Source: Leptasterias polaris (Eukaryota > Echinodermata > Asteroidea > Forcipulatida > Asteriidae). From it: a stretch of 64,000 nt of DNA. Under the pieces are notes generated by a model, which saw only the letters and a list, made by a program, of their open reading frames with translations, made no database searches and was not told the DNA's origin. Made by a program: the position numbers and the translations under genes. Below, in pieces: positions 1-14,300 of the stretch. The stretch covers positions 1,178,001 through 1,242,000 of the forward strand of contig JAZGTN010000096.1 of NCBI GenBank assembly GCA_037783415.1, given 5' to 3'. Numbering within the stretch: the first letter of the stretch is position 1; each line of letters starts with the position of its first letter.

Positions 1-461
1 TTCTTGGATTATCCTTCTGGTAAAATGTTGACTACATTTGGTGAAAGGGCTTTTTCTGTGGCAGCCTCTAAGCTTTGGAATGCGCTACCGTTTCATATAC
101 GTAGCGAACAGAAACTTACCTCTTTTAAATGTAATATAAAAACCCACCTTTTTAAAGCCGCTTTTTAGTGTGTCTTTCTTCTATGGTCACCTTGCCAGTT
201 AGTTTAGATTTTTAGCATAGATAGGGTTAGAGGCGTCTGTCTCCTGAAAAGGTCAAAACATTACAGATGCCAGCAGGGATAGGCCTATTAGTTCACTGTT
301 GGCGGGACAGACGTATCCCCATACTTTTGTTTGGGCACTGGCCTGGTGATCAGTCATTTTTCTTTGTCGTTTTCTTCCATTCTGTGCTTTTTAACATGTG
401 TTCTGCGCCTTTGATCATTTTGGGCGCAATATAAATTTTAAATATTATTATTATTATTATT
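1..461 (+). mobile_element. 3' end of a CR1/L2-like LINE
   Basis: Bases 1-168 read in one open frame to a TAG stop and give the typical C-terminal tail of CR1/L2-type reverse transcriptases, including GERAFSVAASKLWNALP. A 3' UTR of about 250 bases follows, then a GCGCAATATAAAT stretch and a (TTA)n tail ending near 461, as is usual for this group. The element begins outside the window, so the reverse transcriptase core is not visible. The same C-terminal motif occurs in the minus-strand LINE near 42.2 kb. Confidence 0.8.
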
Positions 462-2386
462 TCTCTTAAGACGCTCTCATTCATTAAAAAATTTAATTAA
501 AGTGAGGCCCTTTTGTCCCCAAAAATGAATCAAAAATACTTACCTCAGCAAGATCCTCCATGTTCTCAAATCACACTTGTTAGTTTGTCTTTAATGCTAG
601 ACACAAATGATCAACACGTTCGCGGAGTCACTGTGGCGCTGACCGACCCAACCCTATTACACAGTCTCCCTACTCGATTAGCCGTGCATTTATCATGCGA
701 TTAGTAACTTACCTTTGACCTATCAAAGATTGGTCCTATCTTTATGGTTTATTAAAACAAACAATATTACGTGATAAAGTCTTCGAGCTGAAATTAAAGT
801 TTCAAATTGCACAACTTTGGGTTTCAACAAAATGTGCCACTAGGCTATCTCTTTAGAAAGATTATAAGGTGATATCTGCAGTATAGCTGTTCTGAAATGC
901 TCTGAAAAAGTCGTCATCACAAGTCATTGACTTTTATTTAAGCCTCGGAAACCCTGAATATTGACATAGTACCACGGCAAACTGAGTCCTTTAAAGAGAT
1001 CGGATTTCATTATGCGAAGTTTCAATTTAATTTTTTTTATATCTTGGAAGGGGCACGCATAGCTCAAAACATTGAGTTTAGAGTTTTATGTCATGAAGAA
1101 GAAACATTTCTTTTTCATATCTCATTCGTTTGCAAGTTACATGGAAGTTTTAGAAATGTGAACATGATTTTCCCTGAAAACGTTATTCACAACTAATACA
1201 ATTTGCAATTGGAACACACATCCTTTGCATTGCCATTACCTTATCTCTAATGGTTGTGTATTAACTAGGAATGTTTGGTCTTGCCGAGTAAGAAGATTAA
1301 TGATTACTTGTTGGTGCATGATGATGTTTTACATGCACTTGTCAGCAAACATCGTTATTTGTTGAGGAAATTATAAAATCTTTATGGACTTCGATTCTAC
1401 CAGACTGCCAGGGGTTTGTCAACCATTTTAAGCTTTTCATTTCCTGATTGCTAAAAAAACCAATGTACAGCAAAAGACAAAACCAACACTGTGTATAGCA
1501 AGTTAAGGTTCGGCCAAATACTTTGTAGACTTTAGTTGTGTCCATAAAGATCACCTGGGCGTTGTTGTTTCCATTTGATAAATTAATAATAAATTCACAC
1601 TGTAGGCTCCCCGAACTGTGTAGAGTGGTTCAGTTGATTATGATGTAATTTAGAGCTTCTTTTGAAATAGTCCTGATTATCCAAAGTTGAAAATAAAAAT
1701 TTAAAAAACTAAACACAAAACAATTGAGGTGTGTGTCGGAGGGGGGGGGGGGGGGGTAATCTTGATTGGAATGTTGTTAACTAATGCAACGGCTCGACCT
1801 TTGGATATTTATTTTGTCTGTACTAATATGCTGTTTGAAATCGATCGCATTGCATATGGTGTAAACGAACATAGCAACAAGCTATTTCTGCACTAGTAGA
1901 CTTTTATAACGGGTTTTCCAACATTAATATAGTTCTTGAAAAATAGTAGTTTTAATTAGTTTAATCTTAAAGTAATAATTGTCATACCATGCCTCTTTAA
2001 AGTTTCCATGTTACTGTATTGAATGGAGGTTCAAAAATAGAGGCAGTATAACCACTTTTATCATTTTAATATTTTCATGGTCCTTGTCCGCCTTGCGATG
2101 ACGTCAGGCCCCGGTACCGCAGGGAGATTAAAATAAACCCATGAGCTAACAACTTTACGGAAATCACATTTTAGAATCAGCAGTGGGCTGTTAAAAGTGA
2201 CTCAAAGGTTGGTCCACTGTGAACCATGAATGATGACGTAATGCAATACAAGGGCAAAGTTCAATCAACCTTCCTTTGCTGGGTGATTGCCTGCGCGTGT
2301 TAATCCATCATAGCTTGCCACTCTGATTGAAGTCAAGGTAACCCACAGTCCGATCTTTAACCTACCGTGAATCTGCTCAAGTCAAA
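462..2386. other. Upstream region of annexin 1, no gene seen
   Basis: AT-rich intergenic DNA with no convincing open frame. It contains a 16-G run at 1741-1756. The last few hundred bases must hold the promoter and 5' UTR of annexin 1, but I cannot place a TATA box or the transcription start with confidence. Confidence 0.5.
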
Positions 2387-5300
2387 ATGGTAAGTTGTTA
2401 ACGATGTTCATCTTTTACACTTTTTCCTGGAGAATGTAATATATTTATTTCTTGGGTGTTTTGAATTAACACAGCATGTTAGTGTTCTCAACTGATGTTT
2501 GCTGAATATCAGAACTATAAGCCGTGATGGGTTGTGCCGAGATAAATCCATTTCAGGGCATAGAGACCTCCACTCCAGCGTTAGCTGGGCCCTGGACAAT
2601 TTTTGAAGATGAAGAAGGTGCCCTGTTGATCCAGAAAGTTTGATCTTTTTGTATCTTTCTCTCTTTACCTTTGCAATATTTCTTCAAAACATTCAGTGAG
2701 TAAAAAAGACACATGAAATGAGGCGTGCACAATGCATGTTATTTTGAGACAAGTGGATCATGTCGTTTTCATGTTTGCTGATTTTGATGAGTTAACCATT
2801 ATTAGACATTTCATTTCAACGCATGGACAATTCTGGGAGGGAGAATCCTTTGGGCAATCCCCCGATCAAACGGGTCTGTAATTGACGCCATTGTTCCGTA
2901 CTTTTGTCAAAGATTGGGTCAATTTTTATTTTTTTAATTGGGACCATCTTGGGTGTACAAACTTAAAGACAGGGTGTACTTTTTTTAATGACTCCTCAAC
3001 AACTTACTTGGTAAAGAGCACCAGAGAGCTTTTGATATAACAAACATTGTTAGAAACTAGCCCCTTTGAAGTAATTGAGGTAAATTGTTTACCCCCAAAT
3101 TTGAATCTGAGAAAGGCCTGAGGAATGAAGCTTTTCTGAGGCATCTGAAAACCCAATTCTTCTTTTCTTGCAACTTCGAAGACCAATTGAGTCCTAATTT
3201 TCACAGGTGTGTTGTTTGGTGCACATGTTGGGATACACCAAGTAAGGACACTGGTCATTGTTTGGTGCACATGTTGGGATACACCAAGTAAGGACACTGG
3301 TCATTGACAATTACCAAAAGTATAACCTGCTTTTTAGAGACTATTGTGATTGTTTGTCTCAAAACGAATGCCTTGATGCTGCCCTTTTTGAGGGTGGGGC
3401 AACAATGTTGAAAAAAGTATAGTGCTTTCTTACTATAATTAATAAAAGAAAATCTTTAGAAACAAACCTTTACTTGAAAATGGAATTGAAAAGAGAATGG
3501 GATTAAGGCTTATCAATATCCAATGATAGTTTATCAAAATTGATCCAAGTTTGGTCGAGCCACGAAGGAATGCTTAATCCCCTCTCCAGCAATAGCTAAA
3601 CGTTTAAGTCACAATGTGATTGCGGTTGAAGTCACAATGTGATTGCGGAACAACAGTGGGCCAACGGAGTTTATGCATCACATCCATGGACCCCTTTCCA
3701 GTAAATCTAAATAAAATGCGTTCGAAGTAAACTTGATTGTGTTGTGAATTGCTAAAGCATATTTCTTATTGCATAGGCCCACTGCTTGCATTTGAATTAG
3801 TTTGAAAATCTAGTAACATAAAGGCCTTGATATGCAGGGCAATATTTACAGACAACTTGTACAGCATGCAAGAGGAATTCGGTCAAACAACAGTCAATAA
3901 TTGTTCTCACACCTTCTTGCAGTGAACTGGTTGCCTGTAAATTGCTCCATGTGACATGGCCCTAATAACGTATTGAAACGGTTCTGACTCTGTAAACTGA
4001 ACAGGATTCCCGATTTGATGAATTCATTCAATATTAATAATAGTGAGAGAGTTTTCACCAATTCCTATTTTTAACTGTGACAAGCTGAACCTTGCGTGAT
4101 TTATTGAGTCATAGTAGAATCAGGCACTCCACTATTGGGAATTAACCGATTAACTGAATCCCAATCGGATTGGTTATTGTAAGGATGGATAACTTGAAGT
4201 CGATTATAGTCTGAATACATATTCTGACGGCCCATTTGTCCGAGGGCTTCGTCCAAAACTCGGACGTAAGCCGTTTGACTAATTACTTTTTGCTCCATAA
4301 TTTGACGGCCCGTTTTGTCTGACGTCGGAATATTGAGCTGAATGACATACAATGACAATTAAAATCCTTGTACCTAGACAATATCCGCTTATTGTTGATG
4401 TTGATCAACCTTTAATCTTGTTTTGCCTTGCCTGGGTGCCGAGGGTGCCCTCCAGGAAGACCACAAAATACGGAGTCTTGGTAGCTCACGTGGTATTTCA
4501 GACGAAAATACTTCTCAGCTCAGGTTGTACAGTATCGTATTCATCAAAAATAAACTTTAAAACCCTGCGATGCCATTGAACTGTTAATACTACATGAGTG
4601 CCATTGGGTACAGCAGCCAGTAGACCGTTGTCTTTTGTAGTTGTTCATTGTTATTTTTTCACACTGCGAAATCGCACTAACCTATATAAAAGGTGTTCTT
4701 TAACTGGAAATTCGGTATCCACAAGTCATACTGCCTGAAGGGTCATAGACCATGTCAATCGGGCCTGTCTGAGGATAGAAATTTAAGGGTTTCACCTGTT
4801 TTTGCTGAAAAATGAACAAGTAATTAAGGAAAATGTGCTTTTCGGTATATTGGTTGCAGACCTGAATGGCATCGGAATGTTTACATTACAAATCTTGACG
4901 AAAACATACTACATATTCGTCACCAAGACAATAAACGTTGCTCGTCATGTGATGCAAGGTCCGAATTTTGGCCAATCCTGAAAGTTTAGATTTGAATTTC
5001 AAATAGATATTTTATATATTTTAGAAAGTTAAAATGAATAGTGGTTGTTAATTAAAAACAAAAAACTATAGTTATCCCGACATTATCATACCTACAGCTA
5101 TGTATAAACAATGCATCTTACATGTATTTTTGCATTTTCCGTGGCAGTGGGAACGTTCGGGTTATTCTTTTCGTTTTAAAACAACATCATCTGTAGACCT
5201 AAGTCAAATGGTTCAGTAAAAACAATTTGTAAAAGAAATAAATAGGCAAATATCGGGCATTGCAACCTAAAAGTGACACAAAACTACGCTGGTTACCTAT

Positions 5301-8300
5301 TTGTGTGCATTGGCGATATCGATGTCTCTATCGAAACAAGGAAATTGTGTGGAAATGGTCACTTATTTGACTAAGAGTAGAGTTAATACCATTATGTACA
5401 AATTAAATTCTACTTCAGATGACTGAACGACCTTCTTGCTTAATATTATTTCCGATTCAAATCTACTTTTATACAAAGTCGTATTCTGCCATTATATTAT
5501 TCCCTAAAACTGAAAGGGATGTTGCAAAATTGTTGTGAAACACATCACGAAGTGTCTTAAGAAACGTTACATTTTTCTTGTATTATTATGAAGAGTTTTT
5601 TTCAAAAAGATGGGTGTGTTTTATTGTAAAGAAAAAAGCCTAAGCTAAGTAAACACTCTTGACTTCGCTACAGGCTACCGTCACCGATTATGGAGGTTTC
5701 GATGCAGACAGTGACTGTCAGATCCTGCGGAAGGCAATGAAAGGATTGGGTGAGTATTAGACTTGGTTCCAAGTCTGTGCTCGTGGTTTTTAGTCTACCT
5801 GATAGCTAGACTTGTTGACAAGTCGTTAATGATGGTCGCGGTGGGTCGAGTCGCGTGAGGTGCTGCAGCATAATAAAGAATGCTCTCGCGAGATCACTGC
5901 TCTCGCGCGAAGTTGCTGGCTGCCGACTCTTCGTCATTAACGACTTGTGAAACCCGCCGGCGGTACATATTCATTTATTCATGTACGGACACAGTGTACA
6001 TTACGGTTGCTGTAGCGACGATCATGAAGACGAGTCCATTTTATCTAAGGGTAGTACTAATTTTAGTTACTGTAAATGTACTGAATGCTTGCGCTTGAGA
6101 CATCTGTGGGTGTATTTTGTGGGTGTTAACTCCTTCATTAATTTAGTAACTAAAGAAATAAAGTAAACTTATCTTAAAATTCATTATTATAATAATTGTT
6201 TAAGATGTGTGTTTTGCCTCATAAAAATAAATAATGCCTACCGTGAATAGTTTCTGATACGCTCCAATCATTTAACCCGATGTGTTCTACAGTAATTGTG
6301 TTATAAGTGTGTATAAACAACATACACGGAAACCAGTCAACTCGCCCCCCTAGCAAAGTCGCCAATTTCAAAAAACACATGTACAAAGTCACCAACTACA
6401 AAGTCGCCCCTAGCAAAGTCGCCCCCTGACAACAAACTCGTCCCCTCTCATAGTCGCCCCTCACAAGGGAATTTAACAAATTTGTGTGATTGGACTACAG
6501 GGCTTCGAAAGCTATCTTAAGGGAACAAAAGCTAGCTATCTTAAAGGAATGAAAGAGGAATTTTGGGGAACAAAATCTCATTGCGAAGGAACGGGAGCGT
6601 ATATTAAGGGAACGAAAGCATATTTCGGACGAATGAACGTATGTTTCGGGCAACTAATTCAAAGTCGTATTTTGATGAATCGAAAGCTTGTTTTCAGGGA
6701 AAGAAATCTCCTTTCGGTGGAAAAAATAATTTTTATTGAACGAAAGCATATTTAGAGCGAACAAAATTATATTTTGTGCGAACAAAATCATATTTCGAGG
6801 AAACGAATGCGTATCTTTCAGGGAACAAACGCGTATTTATGGGTAACAAAATCGTATTTCGGGTGAAAGAAGGCGTGTTCGAGGGAACAAAAACGTATTT
6901 TCTAGGAAAAATCTATTTTGCTACCTAGAAAAACACAACTTTGTTTACAAATTTAAAAAAATTAAATTTTATGTGACAACATTATATTTTGATTGAATTA
7001 AATAATATTTTGAGGAAACTACTTGACTTTGTTGGAATTTTGTGTGTCGAGAGTGGAAAAAGAAATTCAGAGTGAGAATTTTTTTTCACATTTTAATTTT
7101 AAATTTATTTTTCACCTTCAGGGGCTCTGGTTTTGTGTGATTTTTTTTTTGGGGTGGGGGCTCGTTTTTGTCTCACAAATTGTTTAACTTAATTGCACCG
7201 TCAATATAAGAGTGGTTTTCCTATTTATTGACATAAATCTTATTTAATTTCCAAATCGGGGGAAAGGAACGTACACCGAACATTGAAACGTAACGATTTT
7301 AAAACAGCGGATTCGATCAGCGAGGTTTACCGACTAACAAACCCGCAATGACAAGGTAGTTGGTGGTCTGGCTCCCTACCCCCTCCCACATGTTCATGAG
7401 CTTCCAGGTACAGCTATCTCTTGGCATGCTAGCTAGGGCCGGGTAGGGGTTTCCGTCGTGCTGAGCCCCGGCCGAGAGAAACTCTGCGCGCCATGGCATG
7501 CAGCTACACGATTTGCCCGTGTGTTTTACGTCATGTCCCCACACGCTGTGCACTGTCAAACACGCTCGGACTCTCTGAAATAAAATCTTACGTTCGATTT
7601 TTTGTAATTATTTACAAGTTGTACCCATAATTTGAATACGTATTTTCTTGTGTCAAAATATTTATGAACACAATCACTCTCACCACTCAGTGTTTGGTTT
7701 TGATCGTGCATGATCAAAGCAACATAAAACTCCATCCAGTACAGGATTTGATGTTTAATATTCATCTACTGTTTGAATATTCATAGATATAACGAAATTG
7801 ACCAATCAGATGCGTCCGTACAAATTCGGCTGAAGTGCCCATAGGCCGTGCACAAACCGCCAGCGGGTTTCACAAGTCGGTAAATGCGACCAGTCGTGAG
7901 AGCAGTAATCTCGCACAGAGCAGCCCTCTCGCGGGTTATTGCGAGAAAGCCGTTCCGCTATCACCGCGACAGACATTTAACGACTTGTCCACAAGTCTAC
8001 CTGATAGCCAATACAATTGCCTGAAATAGCGCCCTCTTGTGGATTAACCTCCGTCTTTAACCTCTGACATAGTGTTGTTATGTAAATGTAAGTTGTGAAT
8101 AAATGAATATCCCGTATACACAAGTCTGTATTTAGGACATAGCAAAACAAAAAATCACGGTTTGCTATTTCGCCCGGGCGATTTACTATTTCGCCCGGGC
8201 GATTTACTTATTCGCCCGGGCGATTTACTGTCGTTTTTAGTCCTGTTATCCATGCCCGTGTGTTTTCACTAAGGCATGAATTAAGGCATGTCTTTCCATC

Positions 8301-11300
8301 GAAGTACGCGGTATAATGCGATTGCGATCTAACACTAACCATGTCCTTGCTCATATCTATGCACTAACCAAGGACATGAAGGAGGTAGAGTTCTACCGCG
8401 TTGCACCATGGAGGTGTACCTCCATGCACTAACGTACCAACGACAGTAAATCGCCCGGGCGAAATAGTAAATCGCCCGGGCGAAATAGCAAACCGTGTTT
8501 TGTTGTTGTTGCTATGTCCTAAATACGCTTCCGTACGATAATGTGGGCATTCGACGTTTTGACTAGCCACCGTGCGCTATGTGTAAATTAAAGTGACTTA
8601 TGGGCCCTTTTTATTCAAACCTCGGCTTTGGCTCGTGCTCGGGCTTGGGCTCCGGCTTGGGCCTCCACCCTCACAATTTGAGCAGAGAACACTTTTTTTG
8701 CACGGTGTTTCAAACAACATCAGGCGGAGCCCGGAGCAGTGGCGTAACCGGATATTTCCATTTGAGGGCAAGCCGGGACCAAGACACAATTTGGGGGTTA
8801 TGTTAAGTATGCTCTGAAATTGTTTTGATCTCATTTTTATCTTTTTCTTTGTATTTATTCTTCTTCTTCTTATTCTTCATTTTTATTTTTTATTTATTTT
8901 TTTATATTTTTTTTGGGGGGGGGGAAAGGTGAGTGAGGGGCTCTGCCGATCCCTGCCTCCTTTTGTTACGCCACTGGCTCAAGCCGATGTTTAGAAAAAT
9001 CAGTGGGAAAGACTAATACTCCCTAGCCTCTAATAATTTGCTATTTTATTTGGCTGTATGATCAAGGGACTGACGAAAAGGCGATAGTGGACATTTTGGC
9101 CAACAGGAGCAATGCTCAAAGACAGAAACTGATGGTTCAGTACAAAGCTTCATTTGGCAGGGTAGGTATGCTAAATCTTTTCAGGGCGCTGTGTTTAAAA
9201 GTAAAAATCTGTTATCGCATTCCCTAAAGGATTATTACAACCTCTATGAGTCTGTTTGCAGAAAGTGGTGGTAACTTGCGGGAGATATTCCACACTTTAG
9301 CTGCTCTAAGAACCTACATAACAATCGCCTTGTTTTGAACCTCTTAAATATCAAACAATGACAGCTACAAGTTACAATGCTTTTTTGACACTAAATCTGA
9401 TAGGACCTTGTCAAAGATTTGAAGAGTGAGCTAGGGGGTAACTTTGAGGACGCCATTGTCGCAATGATGGATCTACCAGGAGTGTTTGATGCCAGGTGTC
9501 TCAAGAAAGCCATGAAGGTATCGTAAGCTTAGTTCCCATCGGCCTTAGTTTGGCTTATAGTTCTAAAGTCTTATAGTCTTGATTCGGATAATCAGATATA
9601 GTTCACTTTGAGTGCTGGGTAAAAAATTTCTCTAATTTAGTTAATCTATTTTTTTTAAAAGTCCATCCGCCTTGTGCACACGTCCACTGATCTTCGTTAC
9701 AATGGCTGGATATACAAAAGCTGTTAATTAGTTTTTGTGCTGAACCATGCATTATGAATTTTCCAAACAGTTTGGCTTGCAGGAAATGTGAAATGTGCGA
9801 AGGATGCTTTAGTTGCGAAAACCAAACAATGCTAAAGACCTACTTGAACGAAAATGTCATGAAATTCATTTAGAATGTGTTCAATTAATAAGGAAATTGA
9901 GTTCATTTGAGATTAAACAGGTTTTAACTGTGTACAAAATAAATCTTTAGAATACCCTTCTCCTGTGCTTTTCAGAAAGTCCTTTTACGTCACCACTATA
10001 TGTTACGTCATGTGGGAGCTCCGTTTTATAGGGGTAGAACAAAGTAAACTCCCACATGGCGTCGAAGTATTGCCAATATGACAAACGCCGTTAACGGCAG
10101 AAGTGTTTCTAGTTTTTCAAAACCTTGAGGTGGGGGCTTAATTTTTTGATCGATAATTACGCAAAATTCAGAAGTGTAAAAATATCTAAACTATATATTA
10201 AAAAGATAAACAAACACATCATGAACAAGTTTAAATGGCATTCCCGTTAAAAGAATTTCGCTCAAGTATCTGTTTAATAAACCACATTCCTATTCAATCT
10301 TAGAAATGTTGACCGGATATGAGGATATAGGGATTTTCAACAATTTCTTTCTGGTTGCTCAAGCCCCCACCCCAACCTGCACGCCACTATCTAATGTGTA
10401 AGAAGGAAAACAAACTGTAGACTGCTCATTGTTAATGCGTAACGTTGATTTATTTGTTCTCACACGTACATTGTTTCTATTAATGGTTTAGGGGCTTGGT
10501 ACCGACGAGTCTGTCTTGGTGGAGATCATGTGCACAAGATCAAATACGGTATGTAAGACGCGTTTAAAAAATCATTTTGTTGTTGTTGTTCTAATTAATA
10601 ATCTTTGGGGTAAAGAAATAACCATGGAAACAAAACAAATCTGAATAATTATGACAAAAGCGTAAAAAGGAGACGGGAGGAGGTCGTTGAAGTTGCACAC
10701 CTACTACCCATCCTGGTCCCTTTGCTCACAAAATGGCGGACCGTGTTAGTTCACGCAAAGGAAACCTCGCAATTTCAAGGGATATTTTTGTGTGAATCAT
10801 ATCATCTACTTTAAAAACATCTTTCCAACCATATTTATTTCATAACAAACGCTTTCAAATGCTTTTTATAACCCAAACCGCCCAATCCTAGGCAACATGT
10901 TCCTGACTCACACGGTTTCAAACAATTTTTGAGAACCATTGGTTTTACCACTTGAAGGAAATCAATAAAGTGGCACTTTAATTAACGGGTGCTAATTTGA
11001 ATACATCAGAGACTTGAACAGTCTATCAAATCAATACCCGCAATAATAATTCGAGGTTAATTTTCGATCTTTATTATTGTTTTGGTAGCAAATTCAAGCC
11101 ATCAAGGCAGCTTTCAAAGCCGGTAAGTCATCTTTCAATAAACGATATAACAAATTTAAAAAAATGATATTTTGTATCTGAATGTTCGATTATTTACACA
11201 GTTCCAAAAATCCTATTCCATATTGTTTTCAATGCAGATTATGGCAATGATTTGGAGAGTGCATTAGAAAGTGAAACCAGTGGCGACTTCAAGAGGGTCC

Positions 11301-14300
11301 TCATTGGTCTATGCGCGGTAGGTACACGTTTCAATGAAGCATCGATTACCCGGGGCCGATTTCACAAAGAGCTAATAACGATCTATAAACTGCGAATCAA
11401 TTCTAATTGCTAATCAAAGTGTGATGTCACAACACAAATCACTATGGTAACATTGACAACTCAACTTGAGATGAATCTTAGTGCTTTGTGAAACCGACCC
11501 CATATTTGATAGTGGTAATTCTGATTAGAGGAAATAAGTATCAGGACAACGTAAACACTTTCATATGATATTGATCACTGGTATACAAATGCAACAATTG
11601 TAGCCAAAATGTTCTCTAATTTCATTTGTTCTACATCGTTTCAATTTCATTATTTTTAAATTTAAATTTTTTATTTTGTTTAGACTTTATTTATACTGGG
11701 TAAAATCAGCTCAGCATGAAAGATGTTTTACTGATGCCCAGTCAAACCACTAAAAGCATGCACAATTACAATATAACAAAAGACTACAACCAAAAATAAT
11801 ACATGGAGGGAAAAACAAGTTACATGAGAGTTATAATTTATCACAATGAGGTGCAACAAAATTGCCACCCAATTGAAAAGAAAAACACCACATTGCGCCC
11901 TCTGTCAGTTGTTCTTAATCAAGAGTTATAAAATATCGTTGAAAATACTACATATAAACAGATTAAACCAAGGCTAGTAAATGGGTGACATATTTCGTTT
12001 TTTCTCTTTTTAGGCTGGAAGAGATGACAGCCCTGACGTTGATGATAGCAAGGTTAAGGAAGACGCCGCAGCACTCGAAGGAGTAAGATAAATAATCTTA
12101 TTTAGTATTTAAGATATTATCAAATATTTCAAGATGCTGAAACACTATTCCAATGTTCATGACATGCGGTTATAAGTATACCTCATTCTTAAATTACATC
12201 GATATGTCGACATGACAAGCTATCTGAATAATTATGAAATGTATAATTTCCCCCACGTGCTTTGCATGCCTATAAGTATCTATGAATGATCCTATTCTAA
12301 CATGAAATATGGTATACTTTTACACCCTTTATTTTAAAAGAATAACTTTCGCAGGTTTGTTTTAATAGACCCCTTGCATAATGCGAAATGCTACAGGGAA
12401 GCTGAGGTCACGTGCACGTTTTTATGCACAAAGAACACCTATCGTCCAATGATCTGCTAGACTGGTCCCCTGTCTTTATCCGCAAGGATAAAGACAGGCA
12501 CTGGATTTACGGGCCAAAAAATATCATTGGATAAACGTGCTGTGACATAAACTTATATCTGTGTTATGATTGGTCTAAGGTGACCGGTCGTCTGCCTGCT
12601 GCAGCGTGTGCTTATAGCTATAGTGTTGTTGGATGTAAACATGACTTAGTCTAATCTCCATCTGAAATGAATATGAGGTCAAAGGTACATCCGACGGGAT
12701 CCCGCCGAGCGCTTACACGAGCACCGAAGGGTGACGTCAGATGTTCAGGCTAATGATCTGCCTCCTTTGCCCTCAGTGAGGGCGCCTTTTTAGAGTGTGA
12801 CGTCATATGCAAGGGGTCTATTCAAATTAATACTTACCATGTGCAGACTAAAAATAAATCCAATCCCATAACCAACTTCTTTTACGCTCTACATTTAAAT
12901 AGTGACGTATTACAAAGTTTCATTGAAAGGCCTCTTCAATTTGCAGCATTCGTGAATTGGTGAATTTCTGGGGTTGTGTGTGAACCAATTAATTTAGTAG
13001 AATGAGCTGGTTTTGTCGGTGTTTTTGAATATTTTTATAATTATTCATTTATTTGGCCATTGATAAAAGAAAACATACAGGCAGTCAAAATAAGGTTAAC
13101 AAAATTGTAATTAGCCTTCGAAAGCGCCCTCACGCGGTCGAAAATAAGGTCAATTGGTATTAATTTTTTTACACTAATACTTTACAATCCCGCACACGGT
13201 GATATTTTGTAATGACAGGCTGCTCAAGGATTGGGAACAGATGAGTCCGAGTTTCAACGCATTATTGTTACAAGAAGTCCAGTCCATCTAAGAGCAGTCT
13301 TCTCAGCTTTTGAAGAGGTAACTTTGTGATGACAACAACCAGAAAAGAAACCTCCATACTCAATGTCAATTGTATTGAATTTACCTTAATATGCTTAGAA
13401 TGGCTATGTATTGTGAGAGGGTCTTTTTATGACAGTTTATTGACTTTATCTTTAGCCAAGACGGCCATCGCTCATATGGATTGTCCTAAGAATTAAACTA
13501 AATACAATGCAATACACCAACTTATAAGATGCATTATCCTTTTATATCATGTATCACTTTTTTAAACATAAAATCAAGTTGTCTTTATTCTCATCTCCTC
13601 GAACCTCTCTAGATCTCTTTCTGTCCCTCACACCCATTCTTTTAGCCCCCAGCGGGCGGTTCTCGTTAAAGAATTTGGTATCCATCACACGATTTTCTTT
13701 CAGAATAACATTTTGTTACAATGTACTGTTAAACCAAGGAGCACCCATGGTTAAATACACATTCTGAAAATACAACACGTTGAGTCTAGTCCCATTCTTA
13801 CCTCGGTTGCTTTCTGACGGAGAGCTAAGTGTTTTGTGGAATTCATTTCTGTTTATTTCATTCCTCCTTAGGCCACCGGCAAATCCATTGAGGATGTCAT
13901 AAGGAGCGAGATGACTGGTAGTCTGGAGAAGGCTTATTTGACGATCGGTAAAGAACCCTTTTCTTGTTCTAGTTTTATATTATTCCCGGTTTTTAATGTC
14001 AGATTTTGTTTGTCAGCTAGCTCACCATTCTGATTTTGGACGGATTCACCACTTCGTTGGTGTTGATTTAAATACCAGCTCATAAGTTTCTAGAATCGTG
14101 AAAAAAGTTATTGGACAGCTATTTGTATCGATATTTGATCTAATTTATAAATCCGCTGATTATCATTGAATCATAATGGAAGACGTGTTTTCTCTTTCAG
14201 TTGGTTTCTTTTCGCGCCCAATGGAATTTTTCGCTGACCAGTTAATGAGATCCATGAAGGGGTTGGGTACAGACGAAGATCATCTCATTCGAGTTATTGT

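Noticed and set aside
8593..8834. Overlapping frames on both strands
   Set aside because: GC-rich hexamer repeats of a foldback element keep several frames open at once.
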